Positions 56,116-64,000 of a DNA stretch of 64,000 nucleotides are shown here, piece by piece; the stretch's first letter is position 1; each line of letters begins with the position of its first letter. Made by a program: the position numbers and the translations under genes. The notes below the pieces were generated by a model. It saw only the letters and a program-made list of their open reading frames with translations, was not told where the DNA came from and did no database searches. The stretch is taken from assembly GCA_017512095.1 (NCBI GenBank), contig JAFWHC010000002.1:1-64000 (forward strand). The letters are read 5' to 3'. The stretch is from Candidatus Saccharimonadota bacterium. GTDB taxonomy: Bacteria; Patescibacteriota; Saccharimonadia; Saccharimonadales; Saccharimonadaceae.

Positions 56116-56946
56116 TTATTTATTGCGGAGCTTCTGGAGTTTGTCCTTAGCTTTGTCGTAATCTTTTTCCAGTATAAAAAGTAAGATTGCTTCATATAGA
56201 GCGTCGTACCAGTATTCTTGCTCTACGTCAGTGAGATTTGAAGCATAATCATTCTTATCTTTGCCTACCGTGTTATTGTGCCTAACGTTGAAATTGTTGG
56301 CGATGTCGTCTATCCTATTAGCTACGTCGTGAAGTCTGTTTTTTGTGCCGTTCTTTTTAGCGGTTTGAATTTCTGGAGCCAATGTTGAAAGAATATTGCA
56401 TAGGATTTGTTTTTTATCATTAAGGTCGTTTTTGTAGTGTTTATATTTGTACAATAAAATGCCGAGAGATTCATCGACTTTTTTGATGACTTCTTCTGCG
56501 GTTTGATCTTCTTGGATAACAATCTTGCCTTTTGGCGTTTTAACTAACTTACAGTTGGTTGCGGAAAGAATTCCGTTTATGCAATTAATTAAATTTTTGA
56601 ACGAATTACTATTGTGACGATAGGGAAAGCTTACTTGGCTCATCAAAGTATCGTAACAGCACATTATAAATTCTATGAACAGAAAGACGTCATCGAAACT
56701 CTTTTCCCCAGATAAATTATTAAGTCCAATGTCTTTCATTAAATCTGAGAGATTAATTTGACCGGCATTTCTGATGGGTAATATTTCAAACGCATACAGC
56801 TCAACCAGTTTTTTGAACGATTGTTGATACCCCCAGTCGTCTTCGATGATTATATCGCGTTCGTAATAATAGCGTAGTCTGGCGAATGCTACGGTTGGCT
56901 TCAATTCGTTCTCTTCGATTATGTCGTATAAAGTTTTTCTTGCCAT
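56116..56946 (-). CDS. Helical protein of unknown function, possibly abortive-infection-like
   Basis: A 276-residue, soluble, mostly helical protein with low G+C and many Asn, Lys and Ile codons, unlike the neighbouring housekeeping genes. The C-terminal FNVRHNNTVGKDKNDYAS and the closing helices (YWYDALYEAILLFILEKD) resemble the ends of some abortive-infection C-terminal domains, where an Arg-Asn/His motif precedes the last helices. I do not recognise a named family with certainty. It stands alone with its own terminator, next to an intergenic region with decayed reading frames, which suits an acquired gene. Confidence 0.6.
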   Translation of the reverse strand: MARKTLYDIIEENELKPTVAFARLRYYYERDIIIEDDWGYQQSFKKLVELYAFEILPIRNAGQINLSDLMKDIGLNNLSGEKSFDDVFLFIEFIMCCYDTLMSQVSFPYRHNSNSFKNLINCINGILSATNCKLVKTPKGKIVIQEDQTAEEVIKKVDESLGILLYKYKHYKNDLNDKKQILCNILSTLAPEIQTAKKNGTKNRLHDVANRIDDIANNFNVRHNNTVGKDKNDYASNLTDVEQEYWYDALYEAILLFILEKDYDKAKDKLQKLRNK

Positions 56947-56982
56947 AAGAAGATTGTATCATATTACTATAGGATTAAAAGC

Positions 56983-57312
56983 TTAAGCGGAATGCGGGTA
57001 GGTGGTGGAGGAAGGAGGAGAGGGATGGATGTGAGTTTGTGGGAGAGTTTGATGAGGAGGGGGCGGTTGAGGAAGACGGAAAAGGACGAGAGCGAGGAAG
57101 AGGGCGAGAATGTGGGTGGTGGTGCCGGAGAGGTAGTAGAGGAAGGCGGCGAGGCGAATGAGGGGCTATTTTGAGGGTTGGGGTTTGATATGGCGGTGGG
57201 GGAGTAGGATTGAAATGCGGCGTTTGAGTTCGAGAAAGTCGTTTCTGAATAACATTATGACTAGGATGGAGGAGACGCCGGTGGTGATTGTGGCACAGAT
57301 GATTGAGCGCAT
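56983..57312 (-). pseudogene. Possible broken small membrane-protein gene
   Basis: On the minus strand an ATG at 57312 opens MRSIICATITTGVSSILVIM and reaches a TAG after 48 codons (57166-57168). The same frame then stays open for 60 codons and begins PLIRLAAFLYYLSGTTTHIL, ALFLALVLF, a second membrane-like segment. An interrupted two- or three-helix membrane gene would explain this. No ribosome site is visible, the second part is oddly C-rich, and chance cannot be excluded. The rest of the 56947-57448 gap holds only the TATAAT of the next gene (about 57413). Confidence 0.22.
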
Positions 57313-57448
57313 ACGAGAGAAATTAAGAGTAACTATGGTTTTGATGAGTTTTTTAGGGGGCGTCGCGGCAGTTGGCGAGGAGTAAAAATTTTTGGTGGTG
57401 TTTTTTCGTGTATAATTGTGTTGTAAATTTGAATAAAAGGAGAAAAAT

Positions 57449-57970
57449 ATGAGCGAAGGAATAATTGTGGCAATCATAAGTGGCTTAGTGGCTATAGCGT
57501 CCATGACTACTTCGACTTTGACATCGATTTTTGCGCCAAGAAGAGAACATAAAAAACAAAAGCTATTTGATACACAGTGGGAAGTTCTGGCTAAGATGTA
57601 TAGTCTGATTCCCGAGACTGATTCTGCCTTTGAACTACATATGAGTCCTTTAACGGAGATGAAGTATACTGACGATGAGCAGAGAAGAATTAATGAAGCT
57701 GCGGCGGGGGCGTTTAATAACATGACTGACTATTATTTGAAAAACAGGATATTCATTCCATTGGAGGCCGCCGACAAGCTTGAGGCGTTGATAAAAAAGA
57801 TGCACCATAATATATGGGAATATGATCGAATTAAGAGTAAGAACGAGCGTAGGGCCGACGTGGATTACGATAAGATGTACGAGATTTGGGAAGAACAGAG
57901 GAATGGAAAGATAAAAGATATAAAATGCGATATAGAGAAGGCTTTTCGAAGAATATTGGGAGCAAACTAG
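57449..57970 (+). CDS. Membrane-anchored helical protein, unknown function
   Basis: A 173-residue protein: an N-terminal membrane helix (IIVAIISGLVAIASMTTSTL, residues 5-24), a basic stretch (PRREHKKQK) and a long cytoplasmic helical domain with many charged residues (MYEIWEEQRNGKIKDI). AAAAGGAGAAAA precedes the ATG. Not recognised; single-helix proteins of this build occur in phage and defence neighbourhoods but also elsewhere. Confidence 0.65.
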   Translation: MSEGIIVAIISGLVAIASMTTSTLTSIFAPRREHKKQKLFDTQWEVLAKMYSLIPETDSAFELHMSPLTEMKYTDDEQRRINEAAAGAFNNMTDYYLKNRIFIPLEAADKLEALIKKMHHNIWEYDRIKSKNERRADVDYDKMYEIWEEQRNGKIKDIKCDIEKAFRRILGAN

Positions 57971-58027
57971 TTGGAGAAAGATTTGGGGGAGAGGGCGAGG
58001 CGGCGGAGAGATGAGAGAGGGGTGAGG

Positions 58028-59212
58028 CTAGTCGCGGGAGAAGAGGTCGCGGGTGTAGACTTTTTGTTTGACGTCTTTGAGGTCGTCGGTGAGGCGGTTG
58101 GCGACGATGATGGAGCTGGTTTCTTTGAAGCTGGTAAGATCGCTGGTGACGGGGCAATCGTTAAACTCGGGCTCGTTTAGAGACGGTTCGTAAATGAGAA
58201 CGCTTTTACCTTCGGTTTTAATGAATTTGATGACATCTTGAATAGCGGAAGCGCGGAAGTTGTCGGAATCGGACTTCATTGTGAGGCGATAAATACCAAC
58301 AACGTCGGGGTTCTGTTTTAAGATGTCGTCTGCAATAAAGTGCTTGCGCGTGGTATTGGACTTGACGATGGCTTCGATGAGGTTTTGAGGGACGTCTTTG
58401 TAGTTTGCGAGGAGTTGTTTAGTGTCTTTTGGAAGGCAGTAGCCACCATAGCCAAAAGATGGGTTGTTGTAATGGGAACCAATACGGGGGTCGAGAGAGA
58501 CGCCGTCGATGATGTTTTTGGTGTTAAGGCCTTTGGTGGCGGCATATGTATCGAGCTCATTAAAGTAGGCGACGCGAAGAGCTAGATAAGTATTCGCAAA
58601 GAGTTTGACAGCCTCAGCTTCGGTGCTGTCCATAAAGATAACAGGAGCGTCTTTTTTCTCGCAGGCATCGAGGAGGAGGTTGGCAAATTCTTTGGCGGCT
58701 TCGGTATTGGCGCCAACAATAATGCGGGATGGATAGAGATTGTCGTAGAGGGCTTTCCCTTCGCGGAGAAATTCAGGAGAGAAGAAAATATTTTCTATGC
58801 CGTATTTTTTGCGGATGGAATTGATGTAGCCGACGGGAATGGTGGATTTGATAACCATGGTGACACCTTTGTCGCCATACTTGAGCGTTTTTTCGATAAT
58901 GTCTTCGACGGAGGAAGTGTCGAAGAAGTTACGCTCGTCGTCGTAATTAGTCGGAGTAGAGATGACGACGAATTTGGCGCCTTTTAGGGCGGCTTTATAG
59001 TCGAGCGTTGCGGTCAGGTTGAGATTTTTGTTTCCAGCTTTGGCCTCCGCGAAGAATTTCTCGATATACTCGTCTTGGATAGGTGAGATAAACTCGTTGA
59101 TCATGCGAACTTTTTCTGGAATGATGTCGAGCGCAACAACTTCGTTGTTTTGGCTTAAAAGAGTGGCGAGCGAGAGCCCGACGTAGCCGGTGCCGGCGAT
59201 GGCGATTTTCAT
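58028..59212 (-). CDS. ugd: UDP-glucose 6-dehydrogenase
   Basis: A 394-residue NAD-dependent enzyme oxidising UDP-glucose to UDP-glucuronate. N-terminal Rossmann motif [14 protein letters not shown] (residues 7-20), [29 protein letters not shown], and the catalytic Cys in [12 protein letters not shown] (about residues 250-261). It is of the short type found in capsule clusters. Its product is the substrate of the epimerase encoded upstream, so together they feed uronic acids into a surface polysaccharide. Confidence 0.92.
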   Translation of the reverse strand: MKIAIAGTGYVGLSLATLLSQNNEVVALDIIPEKVRMINEFISPIQDEYIEKFFAEAKAGNKNLNLTATLDYKAALKGAKFVVISTPTNYDDERNFFDTSSVEDIIEKTLKYGDKGVTMVIKSTIPVGYINSIRKKYGIENIFFSPEFLREGKALYDNLYPSRIIVGANTEAAKEFANLLLDACEKKDAPVIFMDSTEAEAVKLFANTYLALRVAYFNELDTYAATKGLNTKNIIDGVSLDPRIGSHYNNPSFGYGGYCLPKDTKQLLANYKDVPQNLIEAIVKSNTTRKHFIADDILKQNPDVVGIYRLTMKSDSDNFRASAIQDVIKFIKTEGKSVLIYEPSLNEPEFNDCPVTSDLTSFKETSSIIVANRLTDDLKDVKQKVYTRDLFSRD

Positions 59213-59278
59213 GTATGTAATTCCCTGTTAGTTTGGTGAAGTAATTACTTAATATATTACACTATTTTTGGAGATTTG

Positions 59279-60337
59279 TCAATTTTGGACGGAGTAGTAG
59301 GATTTGTACCATTCGGCGAATTTGCGGAGACCTTCGCGAAGCGGAGTGTGAGGTTTGAAGCCGAAGTCGCGTTCTAGCGGGGTGGTGTCAGCGAAGGTGA
59401 CGGGGACGTCGCCTGGTTGCATTGGGACAAGCTCTTTGTGAGCTTCAAAATTGTAGTCCTTTGGCAGAACGCCGGCGCGGATGAGTTCTTCTTGGAGAAT
59501 TTGAACGAAGTTAAGGAGGTTTTCTGGGTTAGAGTTGCCGATGTTGTAGACTTTGTAAGGCGGGAGTGGAAGACCATCTTTGCCGGTTTGCTTTTCAGGA
59601 GCCTTGGTCATGACACGGATGATGCCTTCGACGATGTCGTCGATGTAGGTGAAGTCGCGTTTGCAGTGGCCGTAGTTGAAGATTTTGATAGTTTCGCCTT
59701 TGATGAGTTGGTTAGTAAAGCCGAAATAGGCCATGTCGGGGCGACCGGCGGGGCCGTAGACGGTGAAGAAACGGAGGCCGGTGGAGGGGATGTTGTAGAG
59801 TTTGGAGTAGGCGTGGGCGAGGAGCTCGTTGCTCTTTTTGGTGGCGGCGTAAAGGGAGACGGGGTTATCGACTTTGTCGTCAGTGCTGAATGGGACTTTT
59901 TTGTTGCCGCCGTAGACGGAGCTACTGGAGGCGTAGACGAGGTGTTCGGGAGTGTGGTGGCGGCAGGCTTCGAGGATGTTGTAGAAGCCGATGAGGTTAG
60001 ATTCGATGTATGCGTCGGGGTGGTCGATGCTGTAGCGAACGCCGGCTTGAGCGGCGAGGTTGACGACGATGTTAAAATGGTTTTCTGCAAAAAGTTTTTC
60101 TATGGCGACTTTGTCGGCGAGGTTGCCTTTGACAAAGGTAAAGTTTTTGTGTTGCTTGAGGTTTTCTAGGCGGTGTTGTTTGAGCTTTGGATCATAATAG
60201 TCATTGAGGCTGTCGAAGCCGATGATTTTGGCTTCTGGGTTTTCTTGGCAGAGACGGTCGGAAAGGTAGCTACCAATGAAGCCGGCTGCACCGGTGACTA
60301 AGATAGTTTTGCCATTAAAAAAATTAGGAGTGTTCAT
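59279..60337 (-). CDS. UDP-glucuronate 4-epimerase-like NAD-dependent epimerase
   Basis: A 352-residue extended short-chain dehydrogenase. VTGAAGFIGSYLSDRL (residues 14-29) binds NAD; SSSSVYGGNKKVPF holds the catalytic Ser and SLYAATKKSNELLAHAY the Tyr-x3-Lys; GPAGRPDMAYFGFT and CKRDFTYIDDIVEGI match UDP-glucuronate epimerases that make UDP-galacturonate. Position beside ugd supports this. TATAAT ends eight bases before the ATG (leaderless). Confidence 0.87.
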   Translation of the reverse strand: MNTPNFFNGKTILVTGAAGFIGSYLSDRLCQENPEAKIIGFDSLNDYYDPKLKQHRLENLKQHKNFTFVKGNLADKVAIEKLFAENHFNIVVNLAAQAGVRYSIDHPDAYIESNLIGFYNILEACRHHTPEHLVYASSSSVYGGNKKVPFSTDDKVDNPVSLYAATKKSNELLAHAYSKLYNIPSTGLRFFTVYGPAGRPDMAYFGFTNQLIKGETIKIFNYGHCKRDFTYIDDIVEGIIRVMTKAPEKQTGKDGLPLPPYKVYNIGNSNPENLLNFVQILQEELIRAGVLPKDYNFEAHKELVPMQPGDVPVTFADTTPLERDFGFKPHTPLREGLRKFAEWYKSYYSVQN

Positions 60338-60420
60338 TAAGCATGATTATAGCATAAATTTGGAAAAAGCTATGGATAAAGAAGATAAAAAGCGAGTCGA
60401 GAGGAAGAGATGCATATGAG

Positions 60421-61857
60421 CTAATGGCGAGGTGGACGAGAAAACTTCAGTTTTTTGAGGTTGAGGAGGGAGGAGATGTAGCGGAAGTTGAGGAGGGAGG
60501 AGATGACGATGCCGGCGAGGATTTGAGCGGCGAGGCGGACGTAGGGGTTGAGGTTGACTAGGTTGAGAGGGTAGATGAAGCCGAGCATAATGATAGCTTT
60601 GATTAGGAATGGAAGCGATTGTTTTAGATATTGGCGGATTGGTAATTCGTTCCTGATGGCGAAGGCTTGGTAGGCCATGACGATAAACTCGGCGGCAATA
60701 GTGCCGAAGCAGGCGCCGATACTGCCGTAGGGCGGAATGAAGATTAAATTCATGATTAAGTTGATGGCGGCACCGAGAAAGACGGATTTGATGTAGATTT
60801 TGTCTTTTTCTTTTGGGATGAGGAATTGGGTGCGGAGAACGTTGGCGAAGGAAATCATTGGCAATGTAGAAGATAACATCATAATTAGTGTACCGGTTTT
60901 TCTAAATTCTTCACCAAAGAAGAGTGGTGCAAAATTTCTGCCCACAGCAGCTAAACCAGCGAACATGGCGAGGGACGCAAACATGACAAAGCTTATAGAC
61001 TTGGAGATGTATGTGCTGGCTTGTTTGGTGTTTCCCTTTGCGATGATGTTTGACATGCGTGGAAGCATTACGGTACCAAGCGCCGTAATTAGCATGAGGG
61101 GGATGCTTGTTATTTTTTCTGCATTTTCGTAGAAACCAACTTCGGTCATGCCAGAAATTGAGCCGAGCATGATTTTGTCCATCATCTTGTAGAGGCTAAC
61201 AGCGATGACTGGTATGAACAGAATGAGATTTGGTTTGATGTGGGCTTTGATGTCTCGGATTTTTATGAGAACGAATTTTATTTTTTTTCTGGCGAATCCC
61301 CAAAGGACTAGCTGGCTGATGCAAGTCATGCCGGACATGATGAGAGTGTATTTCCAGACGTCGGAGCTGTCTTTTACGAATAGAAATATGAAGACTACAT
61401 TGCAAAGTTTAACGATGCTGTTTCGCGTAACGGTCTTTTTAAATTCTTCCAAGCCGAAGAATAGCCAGTTAATGTCCAATATTGCAGAAACAATAAAGAG
61501 AGATTGAATCATGGAAATTATTGGGTATTGGTTTTCAAGTAGTGCGACGTAGCCTAAGTATAGGAGTAACATAATTGTGCCGACACAAAGCTGTAGGGAG
61601 TAAATGCTCCAGAAAGTTTTAGAAAGTTTTTCTTTGTCGTCGCGGACTTTTGCGATAGTTCTGTTGCCATAATTGTTGATGCCGAGCATTGTTAGCAGCA
61701 TGAAATAGTAGACGATGGAGTGCGTGTAGGAATATGTGCCGATGCCAGCCGCCCCAAGTGTTCTGGCGAGGTATGGAGCCGTCAAAATCGGGATTATCAT
61801 AGCGAGGACTTGATAAACTAGATTATAGACAAAATTTTTCTTAGGACTTGGCTTCAT
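60421..61857 (-). CDS. Oligosaccharide flippase (Wzx/MATE-type)
   Basis: A 478-residue membrane protein with about 12-14 helices. The start FVYNLVYQVLAMIIPILTAPYLARTLG is the usual Wzx opening (split: LVYQVLAMIIPILTAPYLAR), and LGAAGIGTYSYTHS follows. It would flip lipid-linked repeat units across the membrane before polymerisation. It sits between the sugar-nucleotide genes and the glycosyltransferase, all on the minus strand. Confidence 0.85.
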   Translation of the reverse strand: MKPSPKKNFVYNLVYQVLAMIIPILTAPYLARTLGAAGIGTYSYTHSIVYYFMLLTMLGINNYGNRTIAKVRDDKEKLSKTFWSIYSLQLCVGTIMLLLYLGYVALLENQYPIISMIQSLFIVSAILDINWLFFGLEEFKKTVTRNSIVKLCNVVFIFLFVKDSSDVWKYTLIMSGMTCISQLVLWGFARKKIKFVLIKIRDIKAHIKPNLILFIPVIAVSLYKMMDKIMLGSISGMTEVGFYENAEKITSIPLMLITALGTVMLPRMSNIIAKGNTKQASTYISKSISFVMFASLAMFAGLAAVGRNFAPLFFGEEFRKTGTLIMMLSSTLPMISFANVLRTQFLIPKEKDKIYIKSVFLGAAINLIMNLIFIPPYGSIGACFGTIAAEFIVMAYQAFAIRNELPIRQYLKQSLPFLIKAIIMLGFIYPLNLVNLNPYVRLAAQILAGIVISSLLNFRYISSLLNLKKLKFSRPPRH

Positions 61858-61874
61858 TTTTCTTGATATCTTTT

Positions 61875-62852
61875 CTAAACTTTGAAGAATTGTTTGAATT
61901 TTTTATAATAGCTCGATAGGTATATCATTTTAAACATTTTTTTGATTTTATATGTCTTAGTTACTCTTTGGAATTTTGCATTCATTTTTTTATACCTGTT
62001 TTCTATTTTTAATTTTTTTATGTAATAATCGAAATAATTATAGATAAACTTTTTGTCTGTTTTCCTGTCGAACATTTCTATTTTATTCATTTGGGCACTA
62101 TAGTTTAGAAATGCGATAGCATCAATGATGCTCATGTTTTTAATATGATTTATTTTATAAAAATGTCTAACGCAATCGATACTTTTGACGATGTCGAACA
62201 TATTGGAGCTGGGCTTTCTCGTCATCCCGGCATTATTAATTCTGTAGTTATATGTATATTTTTCGATAGTGGTTATTTTGTTGCATACGGCTAGGTATTT
62301 TAGGTAGAAGTTTAGATCTTGTCCGATATCCACATTGTCGAAGTATATGTTATGTTCGTGTATTATTTCTGCTCGATAGAGTTTGTTTGTTGGAACGGCC
62401 GACACGAATGCGTATTTTTCAATAATGTCTTTCCCGTTTTTCGCTATATCGTCGTTGATACGATATTGTCCTATGACGACGTTTTTTTCATTAATTATTT
62501 TATAGTTACTGATCAATAAATCATTGCGTCGTATATTGCTCACCATGTTTTCGAGCGATTCTTCATCGTTAAGGTGGTCATCTCCATCAAGAAAGAGCAT
62601 AAACTCCCCTGATGCTTCGTCAATGCCTCTATTTCTTGCAACTGATGCATTTTGATTGTATTGTTTGATTAGTTTTATCTTATTATTGTCTTTTATTGTG
62701 GATTCTATAATTTTTATAGAATCGTCAAAGCTTCCGTCATCAATAATAATCATTTCGTAATCAGTGAAAGTCTGTTTTAGTACGGATTGGATACATTGCT
62801 TTATATACTTCTCGTTGTTGTAGTTTGGTATTATTATGCTCAATTTAACCAT
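61875..62852 (-). CDS. Family 2 glycosyltransferase
   Basis: A 325-residue GT-A enzyme. LSIIIPNYNNEKYIKQCIQS opens the nucleotide-binding fold, MIIIDDGSFDDS carries the first Asp motif, ARNRGIDEASGEFMLFLDGDD holds the DxD-type metal site (LFLDGDDHLND, about residues 90-100). It adds a sugar during repeat-unit assembly. Very AT-rich codons set it apart from the housekeeping genes. It overlaps the membrane protein gene upstream by eight bases. Confidence 0.88.
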   Translation of the reverse strand: MVKLSIIIPNYNNEKYIKQCIQSVLKQTFTDYEMIIIDDGSFDDSIKIIESTIKDNNKIKLIKQYNQNASVARNRGIDEASGEFMLFLDGDDHLNDEESLENMVSNIRRNDLLISNYKIINEKNVVIGQYRINDDIAKNGKDIIEKYAFVSAVPTNKLYRAEIIHEHNIYFDNVDIGQDLNFYLKYLAVCNKITTIEKYTYNYRINNAGMTRKPSSNMFDIVKSIDCVRHFYKINHIKNMSIIDAIAFLNYSAQMNKIEMFDRKTDKKFIYNYFDYYIKKLKIENRYKKMNAKFQRVTKTYKIKKMFKMIYLSSYYKKFKQFFKV

Positions 62853-64000
62853 TATTTTTCGTTCCCTTATCGTTCAGTATGCTATTGATTAAACAGAATA
62901 GTGTTGGTCCGACGACATAGTGGACAGACGCTATATATGTTTCTACGAAACCAGATAATAACATTATTATTAAAATGCAGGTGGCAATACTTTTTTCTTT
63001 ATTTGCGGTAAGTCTGATTTTATTTATGATATCTTTGAAAATTTTACCATATGCCAAGAACCCAACAAGCCCATATTTGATTAAAATGTTCACATATGCC
63101 ATTTCTACACTTGCATCCCATCCAAGATAGTTCCTCATATTGACGACATAATCCAAGCCCGTATTTGCATATGCAATATCTTGAAACCCGAATAGGAGTT
63201 TTGCAGGGTTATTTATTGCTAAATTGAATAGTTTGTCCATGCCTTTGATTCTATAAGCATATGTAGGTACGTTTGCTAAAACGTCGCTATAGACGTAGGC
63301 GGCTAACAATATGATTGCCACAATCAAAGCAAAAGTGAAGAACTTTTTTTCGCGAGTTTCTTTAAATTCTATCGTTTTGTTGAAAAACATATAGAGATTA
63401 AATACTATTGCGAGGAAGCATGCTCCTTTTGAACTGCTTAGCAAGATTAAGAGAAACAATAGGATGAATCTTAGTCGGTGTTTTAGAAGCGTTCCGTTGC
63501 GATAATAATATGCATAATATAAGAGATAGATAGTTAGCCATACCCCCCCACAGTAGTTTTTTATTTTCATCCCACACAAAAACAGTACTTTTAGAATAGA
63601 TGCATTAGAGCCGATACTTAGGCCTAGGGTTCCGGTGACGACACCTACGATAGCGTTTGTGATCATCCCGAACAATAATGCATCTCCAAGTGTTTTTATT
63701 AACGCATTTTCGGAAATGAAGTGCTTGGAGAATTTAGGATAGCTTATTAGTAGGAATGTAGATAGCGCAATCGTTGCTTTTGTCCCGTTTGAAATGTCGC
63801 TCAGAAAGGCTCCGCACGACATAATTAAGCCAAAAACAATGATTCCTGTAAGCTCTTTTATTGGTCTCTTTCCTGTGATTATTTCAAATATAACACTTGC
63901 TAATAATAGTCCTAATCCGATATACTCGATGCTATGGCCAAATGTGCTTATGGCGAATTTTCCATTCCCGATAGTTAGCAAGAAAAAAACTATAAATATT
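62845..64000 (-). CDS. Polysaccharide polymerase-like (Wzy/O-antigen ligase-type) membrane protein, 5' end outside window
   Basis: At least 378 residues with about ten hydrophobic segments and a large loop (YAYRIKGMDKLFNLAINNPA, ...FGFQDIAYANTGLDY) before the last helices, the layout of Wzy polymerases or O-antigen ligases. The frame remains open to the window edge, so the start lies beyond base 64000. AT-rich, like the overlapping glycosyltransferase gene. With the flippase it completes a Wzx/Wzy-type pathway. Confidence 0.75.
   Translation of the reverse strand, partial: IFIVFFLLTIGNGKFAISTFGHSIEYIGLGLLLASVIFEIITGKRPIKELTGIIVFGLIMSCGAFLSDISNGTKATIALSTFLLISYPKFSKHFISENALIKTLGDALLFGMITNAIVGVVTGTLGLSIGSNASILKVLFLCGMKIKNYCGGVWLTIYLLYYAYYYRNGTLLKHRLRFILLFLLILLSSSKGACFLAIVFNLYMFFNKTIEFKETREKKFFTFALIVAIILLAAYVYSDVLANVPTYAYRIKGMDKLFNLAINNPAKLLFGFQDIAYANTGLDYVVNMRNYLGWDASVEMAYVNILIKYGLVGFLAYGKIFKDIINKIRLTANKEKSIATCILIIMLLSGFVETYIASVHYVVGPTLFCLINSILNDKGTKNNG

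Noticed and set aside
56038-56184. 48-codon plus-strand ORF starting MFVKLARGF
   Set aside because: Antisense to the end of the 56116-56946 gene and lies just beyond its terminator; no Shine-Dalgarno.
57166-57723. 185-codon minus-strand frame
   Set aside because: Mostly antisense to the 57449-57970 gene and crosses its promoter; only its last 48 codons could be real, noted as a possible broken gene.
1-64000. CRISPR array
   Set aside because: No regularly spaced direct repeats; the only short repeats are the operator-like copies at 37123, 38443 and 38485 with uneven spacing.
1-64000. Recoded TGA (code 25 as in Gracilibacteria and Absconditabacteria)
   Set aside because: Genes such as pth end in TGA at the expected place and no conserved domain contains in-frame TGA.

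Overview
The window looks like a stretch of chromosome from a small-genome Patescibacteria/CPR bacterium, most likely Candidatus Saccharibacteria (TM7). Reasons: compact genes with tiny gaps, many -10 boxes sitting 4-11 bases before start codons (leaderless mRNAs), a 16S rRNA gene with no tRNA or 23S gene behind it, and a gene set typical of the group (VirD4-like ATPase, DprA, LPXTG surface protein, sigma-region-4/HARE-HTH protein, DUF5663-like small protein). The lineage call is an inference from content; only the last 131 bases of 16S are present. The standard bacterial code fits throughout.

Layout. 1-8.5 kb: 16S 3' end, TrmH-type methylase, tRNA-Ala, a KGG stress protein, MazG, a ROK kinase, rpsA, tRNA-Asn, tRNA-Ile, infB, fmt-def. 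8.5-16 kb: priA (carrying an in-frame palindromic insert), a winged-helix protein, recJ, rpsU, adk, map, ftsA. 15.8-19.7 kb: four acidic or surface proteins ending in an LPSTG-anchored one. 19.7-28.8 kb: rplU, parAB, a RelA/SpoT homologue, rnhA, a CYTH protein, an HTH-MurA fusion, a UvrD/PcrA helicase and a DUF4868 (KwaB-like) protein. 28.8-46.1 kb: a division and cell-wall cluster (rsmH, FtsL-like, class B PBP, mraY, ftsW, murG, FtsQ-position protein) split by an 8.8-kb block. 46.1-57 kb: a palindromic element, a small coiled-coil gene, the VirD4-like ATPase, a sigma4-HARE protein, topA, dprA, a structured RNA locus, pth. 58-64 kb: a surface-polysaccharide cluster (UDP-glucose dehydrogenase, UDP-uronate epimerase, flippase, glycosyltransferase, polymerase-like membrane protein) that becomes AT-rich towards the window end.

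The most striking system is a complete diversity-generating retroelement (DGR) at 31.0-37.1 kb, inside the cell-wall cluster between the FtsL-like gene and the PBP gene. A 1104-residue, membrane-targeted protein ends in a FISUMP/C-type-lectin-like domain whose last codons form a variable region (VR, 34131-34376). A template copy (TR, 34734-34979) lies 603 bases downstream. The two copies are identical over 246 bases except at 19 positions, and all 19 are adenines in the template. A reverse transcriptase with DGR-type motifs and an overlapping helical accessory gene lie convergently behind the template. Two AAA/DUF4143 ATPase genes follow; the promoter regions of the accessory-RT operon and of one ATPase share an operator-like repeat, which suggests common control.

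Other notable points: three long imperfect palindromes, two of which have entered coding sequence (priA, adk); candidate structured RNAs at 28.9-29.2 kb, 30.3-30.5 kb and 54.6-55.0 kb; and a perfect 15-bp hairpin that swallows the stop codon of a 21-codon leader ORF before the FtsL-like gene.
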